This document shows, piece by piece, positions 35,388 through 43,893 of a DNA stretch of 64,000 nucleotides. Within the stretch, counting starts at the first letter, position 1; every line of letters starts with the position of its first letter. Both the position numbers and the translations under genes were made by a program. The notes below the pieces were generated by a model. It ran no database searches, was not told where the DNA came from, and worked only from the letters and a program-made list of their open reading frames with translations. The DNA is from JALOLV01 sp046295175 (GTDB taxonomy: Bacteria; Bacteroidota; Bacteroidia; Cytophagales; Spirosomataceae). The stretch covers positions 620,001 to 684,000 of the forward strand of contig JBKBNY010000001.1 of the NCBI GenBank assembly GCA_046295175.1, given 5' to 3'.

Positions 35388-38300
35388 TTAAGGAATAATC
35401 ACTTTGCTGATTACTTTCTCGGCACAAAGTTTATTGTAAGCCGCAATGTCTTTTGTAATCAAATCATTCATTTCGGTTTTTAGTACATTCCATTGAGCAT
35501 CGAGGGCGGCCAGTTGCTTTTTCTGTCCGCTTGTAACGGTTGGTACATTTGAATCAACTTCGCCTCTTACGAAAATATAATCGGCACTTAGCATATTCTT
35601 GAAATTGATAATATCATCGTTCGATTCGGCTTTGTTTTGTATCAATTTTTCTTCCCAAACTTTGATTTTCTTCACAATCGCATTTCCTGCATCCACTACT
35701 GCTTTTAGCTCAGTTTTTGTAGCCAAAAGACTGCTTACTTCGCTGATTTGCTTAGAAATCTTACGCATTTTGGCGATTGACTCGTGAATATCATTTACGC
35801 TATTTTCGAGCGATTTGAGCGTATTTTCTTGGTCTTGATAATCGGCGGCTGTTGCATTGATGCGTGGGTCGGCAAGGATTTTTACAGGTACAGTTTTAAT
35901 TTGTTTTCCGTAAGTAAATTTAGCCGAATAGCTACCTGGCGACATTTTACGGCCATCATAACTACCTTCGATAAATACTTTCGGAATACCTTTGATGGTT
36001 TCGGCACGCATATCCCACACAAAACGATTTATGCCACCTTTCACAAGGAGCGTTGGGTCGGGCGATGGGCCACCTGGGTAAACTTCAAAATCTTTCTCTT
36101 TTTTGCTGCTGTAAGTTCTTACGATTTCCCCTTTTGCATTGCTGATTTCTAATGTCAAGACCAACGAAGTATCGGGTTTGGCTGGCAAACTGTAATAGAA
36201 AACTACGCCCGTAGAAGGGTTTTCTCCGAAAGATGAAGTGTTTTCGTCGTCATCTTCGCTTACTTTATCAAGCGAGCTACGCCCCGAAACTCGGTAGGCA
36301 TCTTCGGGAGTGAAAGCCGTCAAACTATCTTTTGATAACTCACCTTTTAGTTCTCTAATCGGAGCTAAGTCATCCAAAATCCAAAACGAACGACCTTGAG
36401 TTGAGGCAATCAAATCATTTTGGTGGACTTTCAAATCGGTAATTGGCGTAATCGGAAGGTTCAATTGCATATTCGACCAATTCTTACCGCCATTCATTGA
36501 TACATAAAAACCAGTTTCCGTTCCCGCAAAAAGCAAATCTTTTCGTTGAGAATCTTCACGAACTACACGCACACACGCTCCGTACGGAATTCCTTCTGTA
36601 ATCTTTGTCCAAGTTTTTCCGTAATCGGTTGTTTTATAGATAGAAGGCGTAAAATCATTTTGTTTGTAGCGATGTGTAGCAATATATGCCGTTGCGTTGT
36701 CGTGAGGCGAAACCTCAATTGCATTCACCAAACATTCTTCGAGGCCAGCTGGTGTCACATTTGTCCAAGTTTTGCCATTGTCTTTTGTGATATGCACCAA
36801 GCCATCATCGCTACCTGCCCAAAAAACACCTGCTTCGTTGGGTGATTCAATTAGATACGAAATCGTTGCGTAGTTTTCGCCACCTGCACCTTCGTTGGTA
36901 TAGGGAGCTCCGCCTAAACCGAGTTTGGTTGTATCTTTTCGCGTTAAATCAGTCGAAAATTCCGTCCAAGTTTTGCCCAAATCGGTTGTTTTCAAAACCA
37001 CATTTCCTGCATGATAATAGGCTTTTTCACGTTTTGAGTAGATGATTGGAGCATTCCAATTGAAGCGGTACTTCATCTCTTTCGCTTTCAAGGCTTGGTA
37101 TTGAATCGGGGCTGTCATTACGCCTTTTCCTTCTTTATTTTGCAAATCAAGTAATTCGATTGTTCCTTGATAACTACCGCCCATCACGTAACGAGGGGCG
37201 TCGGGGTCGAATGCTAAAAATGCACTTTCACCTCCTGCCGAATATTCCCAGTCACGTTCACGGATACCACCACCATTCGTCACTCGACTCGGAATCATGA
37301 CCGAAGTATTATCTTGCTGACCGCCATAAATTCGGTATGGAAACAAATTATCGGCATTGATTCGGTAAAACTGAGCCGTAGGCATTTGGTTTTGTGGAGA
37401 AAATGATTGTCCGCCATTGAACGAAACGGCTGCACCACCGTCATTTGCTAAAACCATGTTTTTACCATCTCTCGGATTCATCCACAAGTCGTGGTGGTCG
37501 CCGTGGGTTCCGCCAAAAACACGAGTGAAGGTTTTGCCACCATCAATAGATTTGAGGGCGGGAGAATTGAGTACATAAACAATATTTTCGTTGGTTGGGT
37601 CGGCAAAGATTTCAATATAATACCACGCACGTTGAACCGTACGGTGGTCTTTGCTTACACGAGTCCAAGATTTTCCTGCATCGTCGGAGCGGAAAACGCC
37701 ACCTTGTTCTTTTTCGGTATCAGATTCAATGACCGCAAAAACTCGGTTCGGATTAGCTCTCGAAACTACAATTCCCATTTTACCCAATTCTTTTGGCAAA
37801 CCTTTATCAAGTTTTGTCCAAGTTTCGCCACCATCAACCGATTTATACAAGCCACTGCCTTTGCCACCGCTCACCATTTGCCACGGCAAACGACGGTGGT
37901 CCCACATGGCAGCATACATAATTCTCGGATTCGTCATGTCCATGCTTAAATCCGAACAGCCTGTGTTATTATCAACAAAAAGCGTCTTTTTCCACGTTTT
38001 ACCACCATCAATTGATTTGTAAACGCCTCTTTCTTCGCCAGCACCGTGCAATGCACCTTGTGCCGCCACATAAACAACATCAGGATTTTGTGGGTGAATG
38101 CTGATGCGAGAAATATGACGAGTAAGGTCAAGACCCAACTTTGTCCAAGTTTTTCCTGCATCGGTCGATTTATAAACGCCATCGCCGTAAGAGGTCATCA
38201 CGCCACGAGGAGCGTGTTCACCCATACCCACGTACACAACGTTCGGGTCAGATTCGGCCACCGAAACCGCCCCAACCGAACCAGTTTTGAAATAACCGTC

Positions 38301-38606
38301 CGAGATATTTGTCCAATTAAGTCCAGCGTCGGTAGTTTTCCAAAGTCCTCCGCCAGTTGTACCCATGTAATACACTTGTGGATTACCAACTACGCCCGAA
38401 ACTGCCACCGAACGACCGCCACGGAATGGGCCGATATTTCGCCATTTGAGTGCTTTAAAAGTACTGTCGTAGTTGATTTGTGGGGGCTTTGGAGCCTGCA
38501 CAACCGTTGTAGTAGTGGTTGGAGAAGCTTTTGTTTTCTTTTTGTTTTGGGCAATTGCTCCAAAAGCAGTCAAGAAAATCAAAACGAAAACTGATATTTG
38601 TTTCAT
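35388..38606 (-). CDS. Asp-box (BNR/sortilin-type) beta-propeller exported protein
   Basis: 1,072 residues with a signal peptide (hydrophobic 5-18, cleavage near AIAQ). A threonine-rich linker (about 25-40) leads to a long beta-propeller region with many Asp-box motifs: TTDAGLNWTN, STDAGKTWTK, SIDGGKTWKK, SVDGGETWTK, TKDNGKTWTN, TTDYGKTWTK, MNGGKNWSN. The second domain (about 770-1072) has a beta-sandwich then a helical hairpin. These proteins are usually annotated as glycosyl hydrolase or VPS10/sortilin domain protein. No T9SS sorting domain is seen, and glycosidase activity is not demonstrated by these motifs. Confidence 0.8.
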   Translation of the reverse strand: MKQISVFVLIFLTAFGAIAQNKKKTKASPTTTTTVVQAPKPPQINYDSTFKALKWRNIGPFRGGRSVAVSGVVGNPQVYYMGTTGGGLWKTTDAGLNWTNISDGYFKTGSVGAVSVAESDPNVVYVGMGEHAPRGVMTSYGDGVYKSTDAGKTWTKLGLDLTRHISRISIHPQNPDVVYVAAQGALHGAGEERGVYKSIDGGKTWKKTLFVDNNTGCSDLSMDMTNPRIMYAAMWDHRRLPWQMVSGGKGSGLYKSVDGGETWTKLDKGLPKELGKMGIVVSRANPNRVFAVIESDTEKEQGGVFRSDDAGKSWTRVSKDHRTVQRAWYYIEIFADPTNENIVYVLNSPALKSIDGGKTFTRVFGGTHGDHHDLWMNPRDGKNMVLANDGGAAVSFNGGQSFSPQNQMPTAQFYRINADNLFPYRIYGGQQDNTSVMIPSRVTNGGGIRERDWEYSAGGESAFLAFDPDAPRYVMGGSYQGTIELLDLQNKEGKGVMTAPIQYQALKAKEMKYRFNWNAPIIYSKREKAYYHAGNVVLKTTDLGKTWTEFSTDLTRKDTTKLGLGGAPYTNEGAGGENYATISYLIESPNEAGVFWAGSDDGLVHITKDNGKTWTNVTPAGLEECLVNAIEVSPHDNATAYIATHRYKQNDFTPSIYKTTDYGKTWTKITEGIPYGACVRVVREDSQRKDLLFAGTETGFYVSMNGGKNWSNMQLNLPITPITDLKVHQNDLIASTQGRSFWILDDLAPIRELKGELSKDSLTAFTPEDAYRVSGRSSLDKVSEDDDENTSSFGENPSTGVVFYYSLPAKPDTSLVLTLEISNAKGEIVRTYSSKKEKDFEVYPGGPSPDPTLLVKGGINRFVWDMRAETIKGIPKVFIEGSYDGRKMSPGSYSAKFTYGKQIKTVPVKILADPRINATAADYQDQENTLKSLENSVNDIHESIAKMRKISKQISEVSSLLATKTELKAVVDAGNAIVKKIKVWEEKLIQNKAESNDDIINFKNMLSADYIFVRGEVDSNVPTVTSGQKKQLAALDAQWNVLKTEMNDLITKDIAAYNKLCAEKVISKVIIP

Positions 38607-38631
38607 TAGTTTAGGATGAATAATTGTTAAT

Positions 38632-38682
38632 GAAGACCATACTTCGATTCAAATATAAGTATTATCGTGGTACGGTCTTCAA
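38632..38682 (-). promoter_or_regulatory. Promoter bracketed by an 11-bp inverted repeat, upstream of the Asp-box gene
   Basis: On the minus strand TTG (38682-38680), 22-base spacer, TATATTTG (38657-38650), predicting transcription from about 38643 and a 37-base leader. The arms GAAGACCATAC (38632-38642) and GTACGGTCTTC (38670-38680) are inverted repeats with one mismatch that lie on both sides of the -7 box, one over the start site and one beside the -33 box. This is how an operator would be placed. Confidence 0.55.
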
Positions 38683-38762
38683 CAACCTGCTATTCAATCC
38701 TAATTTTCGGAGACGAAATTGTAGAATTTAATGCGATTTATTGTAAGATTTTTGAGATTATC

Positions 38763-39107
38763 TCAATTTTCAAACATCCTCCCCAGCCTACCAGCTACAA
38801 AGCTAAAAAACAACGTGATACCAATCGAAGCGTACGAGGCAAACATGGCTAAGTCTTTTACTGCAGGAGTAAAAGGCTGAATCAGCCAACATAAAACAAT
38901 AATTGTGGCTTGAATCAATGCCAAAACCCATCCTCGGCGAGGCTCCAAAAATCCAATTACAAAACTACTTATCGAGATAACCGACATGGCAGCATAGCCT
39001 GTTTCGGTATGAAAAATCACATAAACTGAAAGAACTGCACCCAAAATGGCAATTATCATATTGCGGAAAAACACTTTGTCTTTAAATCCGCTGCTTGTGT
39101 ATGTCAT
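38763..39107 (-). CDS. Small four-helix membrane protein of unknown function
   Basis: 114 residues. Four hydrophobic segments (about 15-32, 38-54, 58-75, 84-107), the C-terminus ending in a basic cap (VAGRLGRMFEN). I do not recognise a family. The first 12 residues are polar. Its promoter region holds two copies of an 18-bp palindrome (39127-39172), so expression is probably tightly controlled. It lies 68 bases downstream of the EamA gene on the same strand. Confidence 0.7.
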   Translation of the reverse strand: MTYTSSGFKDKVFFRNMIIAILGAVLSVYVIFHTETGYAAMSVISISSFVIGFLEPRRGWVLALIQATIIVLCWLIQPFTPAVKDLAMFASYASIGITLFFSFVAGRLGRMFEN

Positions 39108-39126
39108 AATGTCGAAGTTTTTAATT

Positions 39127-39172
39127 TTAGAACAAATGTACTAAATATTTTAAATTAGAACAATTGTTCTAA
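39127..39172 (-). promoter_or_regulatory. Double 18-bp palindromic operator overlapping a TAnnTTTG promoter
   Basis: TTAGAACAATTGTTCTAA (39155-39172) is a perfect palindrome. TTAGAACAAATGTACTAA (39127-39144) is a second copy differing at two positions, 28 bases away. On the minus strand the -7 box TACATTTG (39140-39133) lies inside the second copy and a TTG (39163-39161) 20 bases upstream lies inside the first. Repressor binding would cover both promoter boxes of the gene starting at 39107. No candidate regulator gene is adjacent. Confidence 0.7.
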
Positions 39173-39175
39173 AAA

Positions 39176-40069
39176 TTATTTTTCTTTTGAACTAAATGAT
39201 TTCAAGACAGGATACAACAGAACCGAAGCCAAAATCAATGCACCGCCGATGTAGAACCCACCAGTCATTTTTTCTTTTTCTCCAAAAATCACGTATGCGA
39301 GCAAAATCCCGTAGATTGGCTCCATATTTATCGAAAGATTGAGCATATAAGCACTGAATTTGCGGAGTAGTTTTATCATTTCGATGTATGGATAAACCGT
39401 ACAGACAAATCCCAAAACTGCCAACCAAAGCCAATCATTACCAGTCGGAATCAATTGAAAATCATCTTTGGTAATGAATAAGATGAGCGGAATATATATA
39501 ATACACGACAAAAACGCCCCCACAATTTCGTAAAATGTAATGAGTTGCGGCTCGTATTCGTGGGCTAATCGGGCATTGAACGATGAAAAAATTGTGGCTA
39601 AAACTGCCCCAATCAGCCCAATTATAATGCCTGTGAGGTATTTACCTTCAAATTTGAAAACAAAGTACATCCCGATTACGACCAAAACCCCTAAGAAGAC
39701 CTCAATCCAAGAGATTTTTTTCTTCATGATGAATGGCTCAAGCAGACTCGTAAAAAATGAAGTGGTCGAGAATGTAACCAAGCTAACGGCTATCGTGGCG
39801 GCTCGTGCCGAACCAAAAAAGCACATCCAATGCAACGACATCACGGCCCCGATGCCAATCAACGGCAGGGCTTTTCGGAACGAAATCGAAAGGTCTTTTT
39901 TCAAGATTCGAGCCGTGACATACATCCCAACTGCCGCCAGGAGTGTTCGCCAAAATACTACTCCCAGAGAGGAAGTTTCGGTTAGTCTGCCAAGAATCGC
40001 CGTAAATCCTAAGATTACAACAATAAAATGTAGCTTTATGTAGTCGGCAGGAGAGCTTTGTTTGTCCAT
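39176..40069 (-). CDS. EamA/DMT family transporter
   Basis: 297 residues from ATG 40069 (MDKQSSPADYIKLHF); the frame extends upstream to 40189 over the divergent promoter region, which argues against the longer form. Ten membrane helices in two five-helix halves, as expected for a 10-TMS DMT permease. Typical positions: GFTAILGRLTE in helix 1, FWRTLLAAVG, and in the second half SINMEPIYGILLAYVIFGEK (the EamA Glu-Pro pair). Substrate unknown; such carriers usually export metabolites. Confidence 0.85.
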   Translation of the reverse strand: MDKQSSPADYIKLHFIVVILGFTAILGRLTETSSLGVVFWRTLLAAVGMYVTARILKKDLSISFRKALPLIGIGAVMSLHWMCFFGSARAATIAVSLVTFSTTSFFTSLLEPFIMKKKISWIEVFLGVLVVIGMYFVFKFEGKYLTGIIIGLIGAVLATIFSSFNARLAHEYEPQLITFYEIVGAFLSCIIYIPLILFITKDDFQLIPTGNDWLWLAVLGFVCTVYPYIEMIKLLRKFSAYMLNLSINMEPIYGILLAYVIFGEKEKMTGGFYIGGALILASVLLYPVLKSFSSKEK

Positions 40070-40155
40070 AAATATTAGGTCAATTTCTAAAAATGTTTGC
40101 AATATAAACCGTTTCTGTCTATTTTCACCCATTACAAAAACTATTCGACCATAAA

Positions 40156-41445
40156 ATGAATCGCCAAGAATTTCTCCGTACGTCAGCATTGGCTGGTGCA
40201 GCCGTTTTGGCTCGTCCGTTTATCACATTTGCCCATCAATCCAAATACCGAGTTGCACTCATTGGCTCGGGATGGTGGGGTACAAATATCTTGCGAGAAG
40301 CCATCCGTTCGGGCGAAACCCAAGTTGTGGCTCTTTGTGACGTTGACGAATCTCAGCTCAAAAAATGCCAAGAAGAAGTCAATAAATTGTGCAATGACCA
40401 ACCCAAACTTTACAAAGATTACCGTGAATTGTTACAAAAAGAGAAACCCGAAATCGTGATAAATGCCACGCCCGACCACTGGCATGCACTGATTGCGATT
40501 GATGCCATGAATGCAGGGGCTCACGTTTATCTCGAAAAACCGATTAGTCATACGCTCAACGAAGGTAAAGCCATCGTGGCAGCGGCACGACGCAACAATC
40601 GGGTTTGTATAGTGGGTTTTCACCGTCGATATTCGCCGCACAATGTTTCGGGACGTGATTTTATTCGTTCGGGTAAAGTTGGGCAAATCGGTATGATTCG
40701 CACCTTTGTACATTACGGTGGCGGTTCTGGTCAAATGACTCCTGCCAAGGATATTCCGCAGGGTTTTGATTGGGATGCTTACTGCGGGCCAGCTCCAATG
40801 GTGCCTTATCATCAATCTATTCATCCGAGAGGTTTTAGACAGCACATGAATTTTGCCAATGGTCAAATCGGAGATTGGGGTGTGCATTGGTTCGACCAGA
40901 TTTTGTGGTGCATGGAAGAAAAAGCTCCGAAGAAAATTTACTCGACTGGTGGGCGTGCCATCAAAAAAGATAATACCGATGCCCCCGACCACCAGATTGC
41001 GGTTTATGATTTTGAGAATTTCAAAGTCGAGTGGGAACACCGCCTTTTTGCCTCGAACGAAGCCGAAAAAAGCAACGTAGGAGTCTATTTTTACGGAACC
41101 GAAGGTACTTTTCACATGGGTTGGCTCGATGGCTGGACATTCTATCCTGCCGATAAAAAGAAACAGATTATTCATGAAGATGCAAAATTGAATGCCCCCG
41201 ACCAGCAAAATATTGATTTGGTTTGGGCTGATTTGCTGCGTTGTATTAAATCGGGAGATAGACCAACGGCCGATATTGAGTTTGGGCATCGCTCGACCTC
41301 AATGAGCCTTTTGGGGAATCTCTCGATGAAGCACGGCAAAAGCATCGAGTGGGATGCCAATAAAGAAATCATCATCAACGACTCTGCGGCTAATAAGCTG
41401 TTGAGCCGTGATTATAGAAAAGGCTATTCGTATCCGAAGGGGTGA
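40156..41445 (+). CDS. Gfo/Idh/MocA family oxidoreductase
   Basis: 429 residues. N-terminus resembles an export signal (NRQEFLRTSALAGAAVLARP) but has only one arginine in the twin-arginine position, so Tat export is uncertain. Rossmann domain: YRVALIGSGWWGTNI, ATPDHWHALIAIDAM, YLEKPISHT with the conserved lysine, followed by GFHRRYSPH. The C-terminal alpha/beta domain is complete. Paralogous to 23916-25286. Divergent from EamA with an 86-base spacer, and its stop lies 3 bases from the convergent PIN gene. Substrate unknown, probably a sugar derivative. Confidence 0.85.
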   Translation: MNRQEFLRTSALAGAAVLARPFITFAHQSKYRVALIGSGWWGTNILREAIRSGETQVVALCDVDESQLKKCQEEVNKLCNDQPKLYKDYRELLQKEKPEIVINATPDHWHALIAIDAMNAGAHVYLEKPISHTLNEGKAIVAAARRNNRVCIVGFHRRYSPHNVSGRDFIRSGKVGQIGMIRTFVHYGGGSGQMTPAKDIPQGFDWDAYCGPAPMVPYHQSIHPRGFRQHMNFANGQIGDWGVHWFDQILWCMEEKAPKKIYSTGGRAIKKDNTDAPDHQIAVYDFENFKVEWEHRLFASNEAEKSNVGVYFYGTEGTFHMGWLDGWTFYPADKKKQIIHEDAKLNAPDQQNIDLVWADLLRCIKSGDRPTADIEFGHRSTSMSLLGNLSMKHGKSIEWDANKEIIINDSAANKLLSRDYRKGYSYPKG

Positions 41446-41448
41446 GGC

Positions 41449-41838
41449 TTACCAAACAGTTTTTACAAATTGTGATGCTTGAATAAGTGGGTCGTTTGTA
41501 ATTAATTCTACATCAAAATAATGAGCTGTACCACCAATCAAACGGTCGTGCAGCTCAGGTATATCATTAATCGCAAAGGCTTTAGAAACAATCTCAAAGG
41601 AAAGGTCTTGCTTTTTAAAAGAAGGGTATTTTGCAAGATGTTGTAAGACGTCATTGGGCGAGACATCTATTCTACTTCGCTCAAAGAGGTAATGAATTTC
41701 AAAGAAAACTACCGATGGTATCAATATCTCAACTAAATTGGCATCGGCACTTTGAAAAATCTGTTTGGTGGATACAGGCAAACGTCTTTTGCCAATATAA
41801 GACACAAGAGCCATTGTGTCTGTTACGTATTTAATCAT
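41449..41838 (-). CDS. PIN-domain protein, VapC-like toxin
   Basis: 129 residues. Acidic residues in PIN-domain order: D7 (YVTDTMALV), E47 (VVFFEIHYLFE), D98 (IPELHDRLIGGTA) and D116 (LITNDPLI). PIN toxins are Mg2+-dependent ribonucleases, often of tRNA. The ATG overlaps the stop of the upstream small gene by 4 bases, the usual arrangement of antitoxin then toxin. Its 3' end is 3 bases from the end of the convergent oxidoreductase. Confidence 0.82.
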   Translation of the reverse strand: MIKYVTDTMALVSYIGKRRLPVSTKQIFQSADANLVEILIPSVVFFEIHYLFERSRIDVSPNDVLQHLAKYPSFKKQDLSFEIVSKAFAINDIPELHDRLIGGTAHYFDVELITNDPLIQASQFVKTVW

Positions 41839-42071
41839 TCTTTCGGAAAATCTTTATCGAAATCTTTAAATTCATCTTCAAGATGACTCAATTCTCGCTC
41901 ATTAAGCAAGCTCATATCTTTTTGTATTGCTTCTAAGTCATAAAAATCTTTTTTTTGTAGCGATTTTTGACGGATAAACAACACAAAATCAGCTACCTCG
42001 CTCAAATATTGCTTAGGAAGTCCTTTTATACCTTGAATGATAACTTGTTCAAAATCAACGCTTTTTATCAT
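41835..42071 (-). CDS. Putative antitoxin of the PIN-domain toxin (DUF2281-like)
   Basis: 78 residues. The first half (IQGIKGLPKQYLSEVADFVLFI) resembles DUF2281/DUF104-type short antitoxin N-termini; the second half is strongly acidic (LSHLEDEFKDFDKDFPKE), as expected for a toxin-neutralising tail. No clear DNA-binding motif is visible. Translationally coupled to the PIN gene. The identification depends mainly on gene position and size. Confidence 0.7.
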   Translation of the reverse strand: MIKSVDFEQVIIQGIKGLPKQYLSEVADFVLFIRQKSLQKKDFYDLEAIQKDMSLLNERELSHLEDEFKDFDKDFPKE

Positions 42072-42088
42072 TTTCGTACCGTTTTTTA

Positions 42089-42117
42089 CAAAAATACTAA
42101 ATCATTTTGATTCTCAA
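42089..42117 (-). promoter_or_regulatory. Promoter of the PIN toxin-antitoxin operon
   Basis: On the minus strand TTG (42117-42115), 18-base spacer, TATTTTTG (42096-42089). Transcription would start near 42082, leaving a leader of about 11 bases. The -33 box overlaps the first base of the divergent aminotransferase start codon (42117), so the two genes share a very compact 45-base promoter region. Confidence 0.6.
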
Positions 42118-43175
42118 TGCACGTAATTGACCATAAACCCAGCCGAACGATTCTGATTGATGGTAAAGAATATTTATTTTTTAGTGGCACATCCTATTTG
42201 GGTTTATCAGAAAGTGTTGAGTTTCAGCAATTAATAAAATCAGGGCTTGATGTTTACGGTGCATCGTTTGGGAGTTCTCGAAATGGCAATCTGCGTTTAG
42301 AAATCTACGAAAAAGCCGAAAAATACCTTGCCAAATTTGCCCAAGCACCTGCCGCCATCACGCTTTCGTCGGGGATGTTGGCTGGGCAAGTGGTTGTCAA
42401 TCAATTACACGGACATCAATACATTTATTCGCCTCAAAATCACCCTGCTAATTGGCATTTACCTAAGATTGATTCTCCGAAAATGCCTTTTATGGATTGG
42501 GCAAATGAGCTTATTCGACACTTTCCTTACTCAGATACTCCCAAAGTCATTGTTTGTAATTCGGTTGATGCCTTGCGGAACGAAGAAATGAGTTTTGATT
42601 GGGTAATGCACCTACCCGAAAACCAGAATATCACATTGGTAGTTGATGATTCGCACGGAATTGGCGTAATGGGCAAAAATGGCGAAGGGATTTACAGCAA
42701 AATACAACATAAACCCAATGTTAGGTTGGTCGTTACGGCATCACTGCACAAGGCGATGGGCGTTGTGGGTGGAGTTGTGCTGTCAGACGAAGCATTTATC
42801 CAGCAAATCCACGAATCGGTTTTTTATTCGGCTTGTTCGCCAATTGCTCCGTCTATTTTGTGGGCATTGATTCAATCGAGAGAATTGTACAAGCAGAACC
42901 TCCAAAAATTACGAGGGAATATTCGTTATTTCAATCAATTAATGACTGATAATCAACTACTTGAATGGCAGCGGGATTATCCTGTTTATTGGACTTCTCG
43001 CAATGATTTATACGATTTTTTGCTCAACGAAGGCATTTTCGTTTATCATTTCACGTACCCTGCCAAAACGGGTAATACCAATACGAGAATTGTGATAAAT
43101 GCTTGGCATGAGCAAACCGATATTGAGCGTTTGTCAGAAGCTTGTTGGGCATTTACTGGTCGAGCCAAGTCTTAA
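42117..43175 (+). CDS. PLP-dependent aminotransferase, AONS/KBL (alpha-oxoamine synthase) type
   Basis: 352 residues, shorter than the typical 385-400 because the N-terminus starts close to the first strand (FFSGTSYLGLSES). Fold type I: VVDDSHGIGVMG (D177/D178 and H180 around the cofactor) and the Schiff-base lysine at K212 in VTASLHKAMGVVGGVV. Members join an amino acid to an acyl-CoA with loss of CO2 (8-amino-7-oxononanoate, 2-amino-3-ketobutyrate or sphinganine synthesis). No biotin or sphingolipid genes are adjacent. Its 3' end overlaps the convergent LytTR gene by 23 bases. Confidence 0.83.
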   Translation: MHVIDHKPSRTILIDGKEYLFFSGTSYLGLSESVEFQQLIKSGLDVYGASFGSSRNGNLRLEIYEKAEKYLAKFAQAPAAITLSSGMLAGQVVVNQLHGHQYIYSPQNHPANWHLPKIDSPKMPFMDWANELIRHFPYSDTPKVIVCNSVDALRNEEMSFDWVMHLPENQNITLVVDDSHGIGVMGKNGEGIYSKIQHKPNVRLVVTASLHKAMGVVGGVVLSDEAFIQQIHESVFYSACSPIAPSILWALIQSRELYKQNLQKLRGNIRYFNQLMTDNQLLEWQRDYPVYWTSRNDLYDFLLNEGIFVYHFTYPAKTGNTNTRIVINAWHEQTDIERLSEACWAFTGRAKS

Positions 43176-43650
43176 ATTCTTTGATTTTGTCTTTGCTGAT
43201 AAAAATATCTTGCTCGATACTCGGCTTCAAAAACAACTGCAAACGGCTATTTGAAAGAGATTTTATACGTTGAATCGAATCAATTTTTACCAAAAACTTA
43301 CGATTTGCACGATAAAATTTATGGGGGTCGAGCAGATTCTCCAATTGTTCTAAACGATAATCTACAATGTATTGCTTGGCATCGTTGCAGACCAAATAAA
43401 CGATTTTATCATCGGCAAAAAAGTAGGCAATTTCTTCTACGTTTTTGAAGAGGATATTATTGCCAGTTTTTACCAAAAAACGGTTTTTGTAACCACTTTT
43501 TGAATCGCTTAGCTGGTTGATTTTGACCCAGTTGAATGCTTCTCTGAGTGTGCTTACGGTATCGACCTCGATTGCTTTATCATAATTTCTAAGAAGATTA
43601 GACACTTTTTCTCCCGATGTTACTTTATCCTCCAATATTAAAACCTTCAT
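43153..43650 (-). CDS. LytTR DNA-binding regulator with a truncated receiver domain
   Basis: 165 residues; normal LytTR response regulators have about 230-250. Residues 1-46 match the first strand and helices of a receiver (MKVLILEDK...STLREAFNWV). The sequence then passes at about 47-56 straight into a full LytTR domain (57-165: RFLVKTGNNILF, VEEIAYFFADDKIVYLV, FYRANRKFLVKIDSI). The central strand with the phosphoacceptor aspartate and the C-terminal half of the receiver are missing in frame. It therefore cannot be phosphorylated in the usual way and may act constitutively. No sensor kinase is nearby. Confidence 0.82.
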   Translation of the reverse strand: MKVLILEDKVTSGEKVSNLLRNYDKAIEVDTVSTLREAFNWVKINQLSDSKSGYKNRFLVKTGNNILFKNVEEIAYFFADDKIVYLVCNDAKQYIVDYRLEQLENLLDPHKFYRANRKFLVKIDSIQRIKSLSNSRLQLFLKPSIEQDIFISKDKIKEFKTWLDQ

Positions 43651-43840
43651 CTACTTGTTAGAGTTAACTGTCATTATCAATATCACACTGGCAAAGAGGA
43701 AATCATTATAAAGTTCAGCAGCAGTAAAATTTGAGAGGTTGAGTAAGCATTTGACCTCACAAGTCACAGTCTCATAACGACAGCATCGAGCCATTTGTTT
43801 TAGAGATTAATTTATTATAGAGAATTTCTATAAAACAAAA

Positions 43841-43864
43841 GGCCATCAGAAAACTCTGATGACC
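43841..43864 (-). terminator. Terminator of the fasciclin gene
   Basis: GGCCATCAGA (43841-43850) and TCTGATGACC (43855-43864) form a 10-bp stem with one mismatch and a 4-nt loop; the minus strand continues with TTTTGTTTT. It lies 29 bases after the stop at 43894. Confidence 0.75.
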
Positions 43865-43893
43865 TCCCCCAAACAAAATTAACCCTATTAAAT

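Noticed and set aside
40432..41289. A 285-codon minus-strand frame inside the Gfo/Idh/MocA gene
   Set aside because: Antisense shadow of a conserved gene without any domain resemblance.
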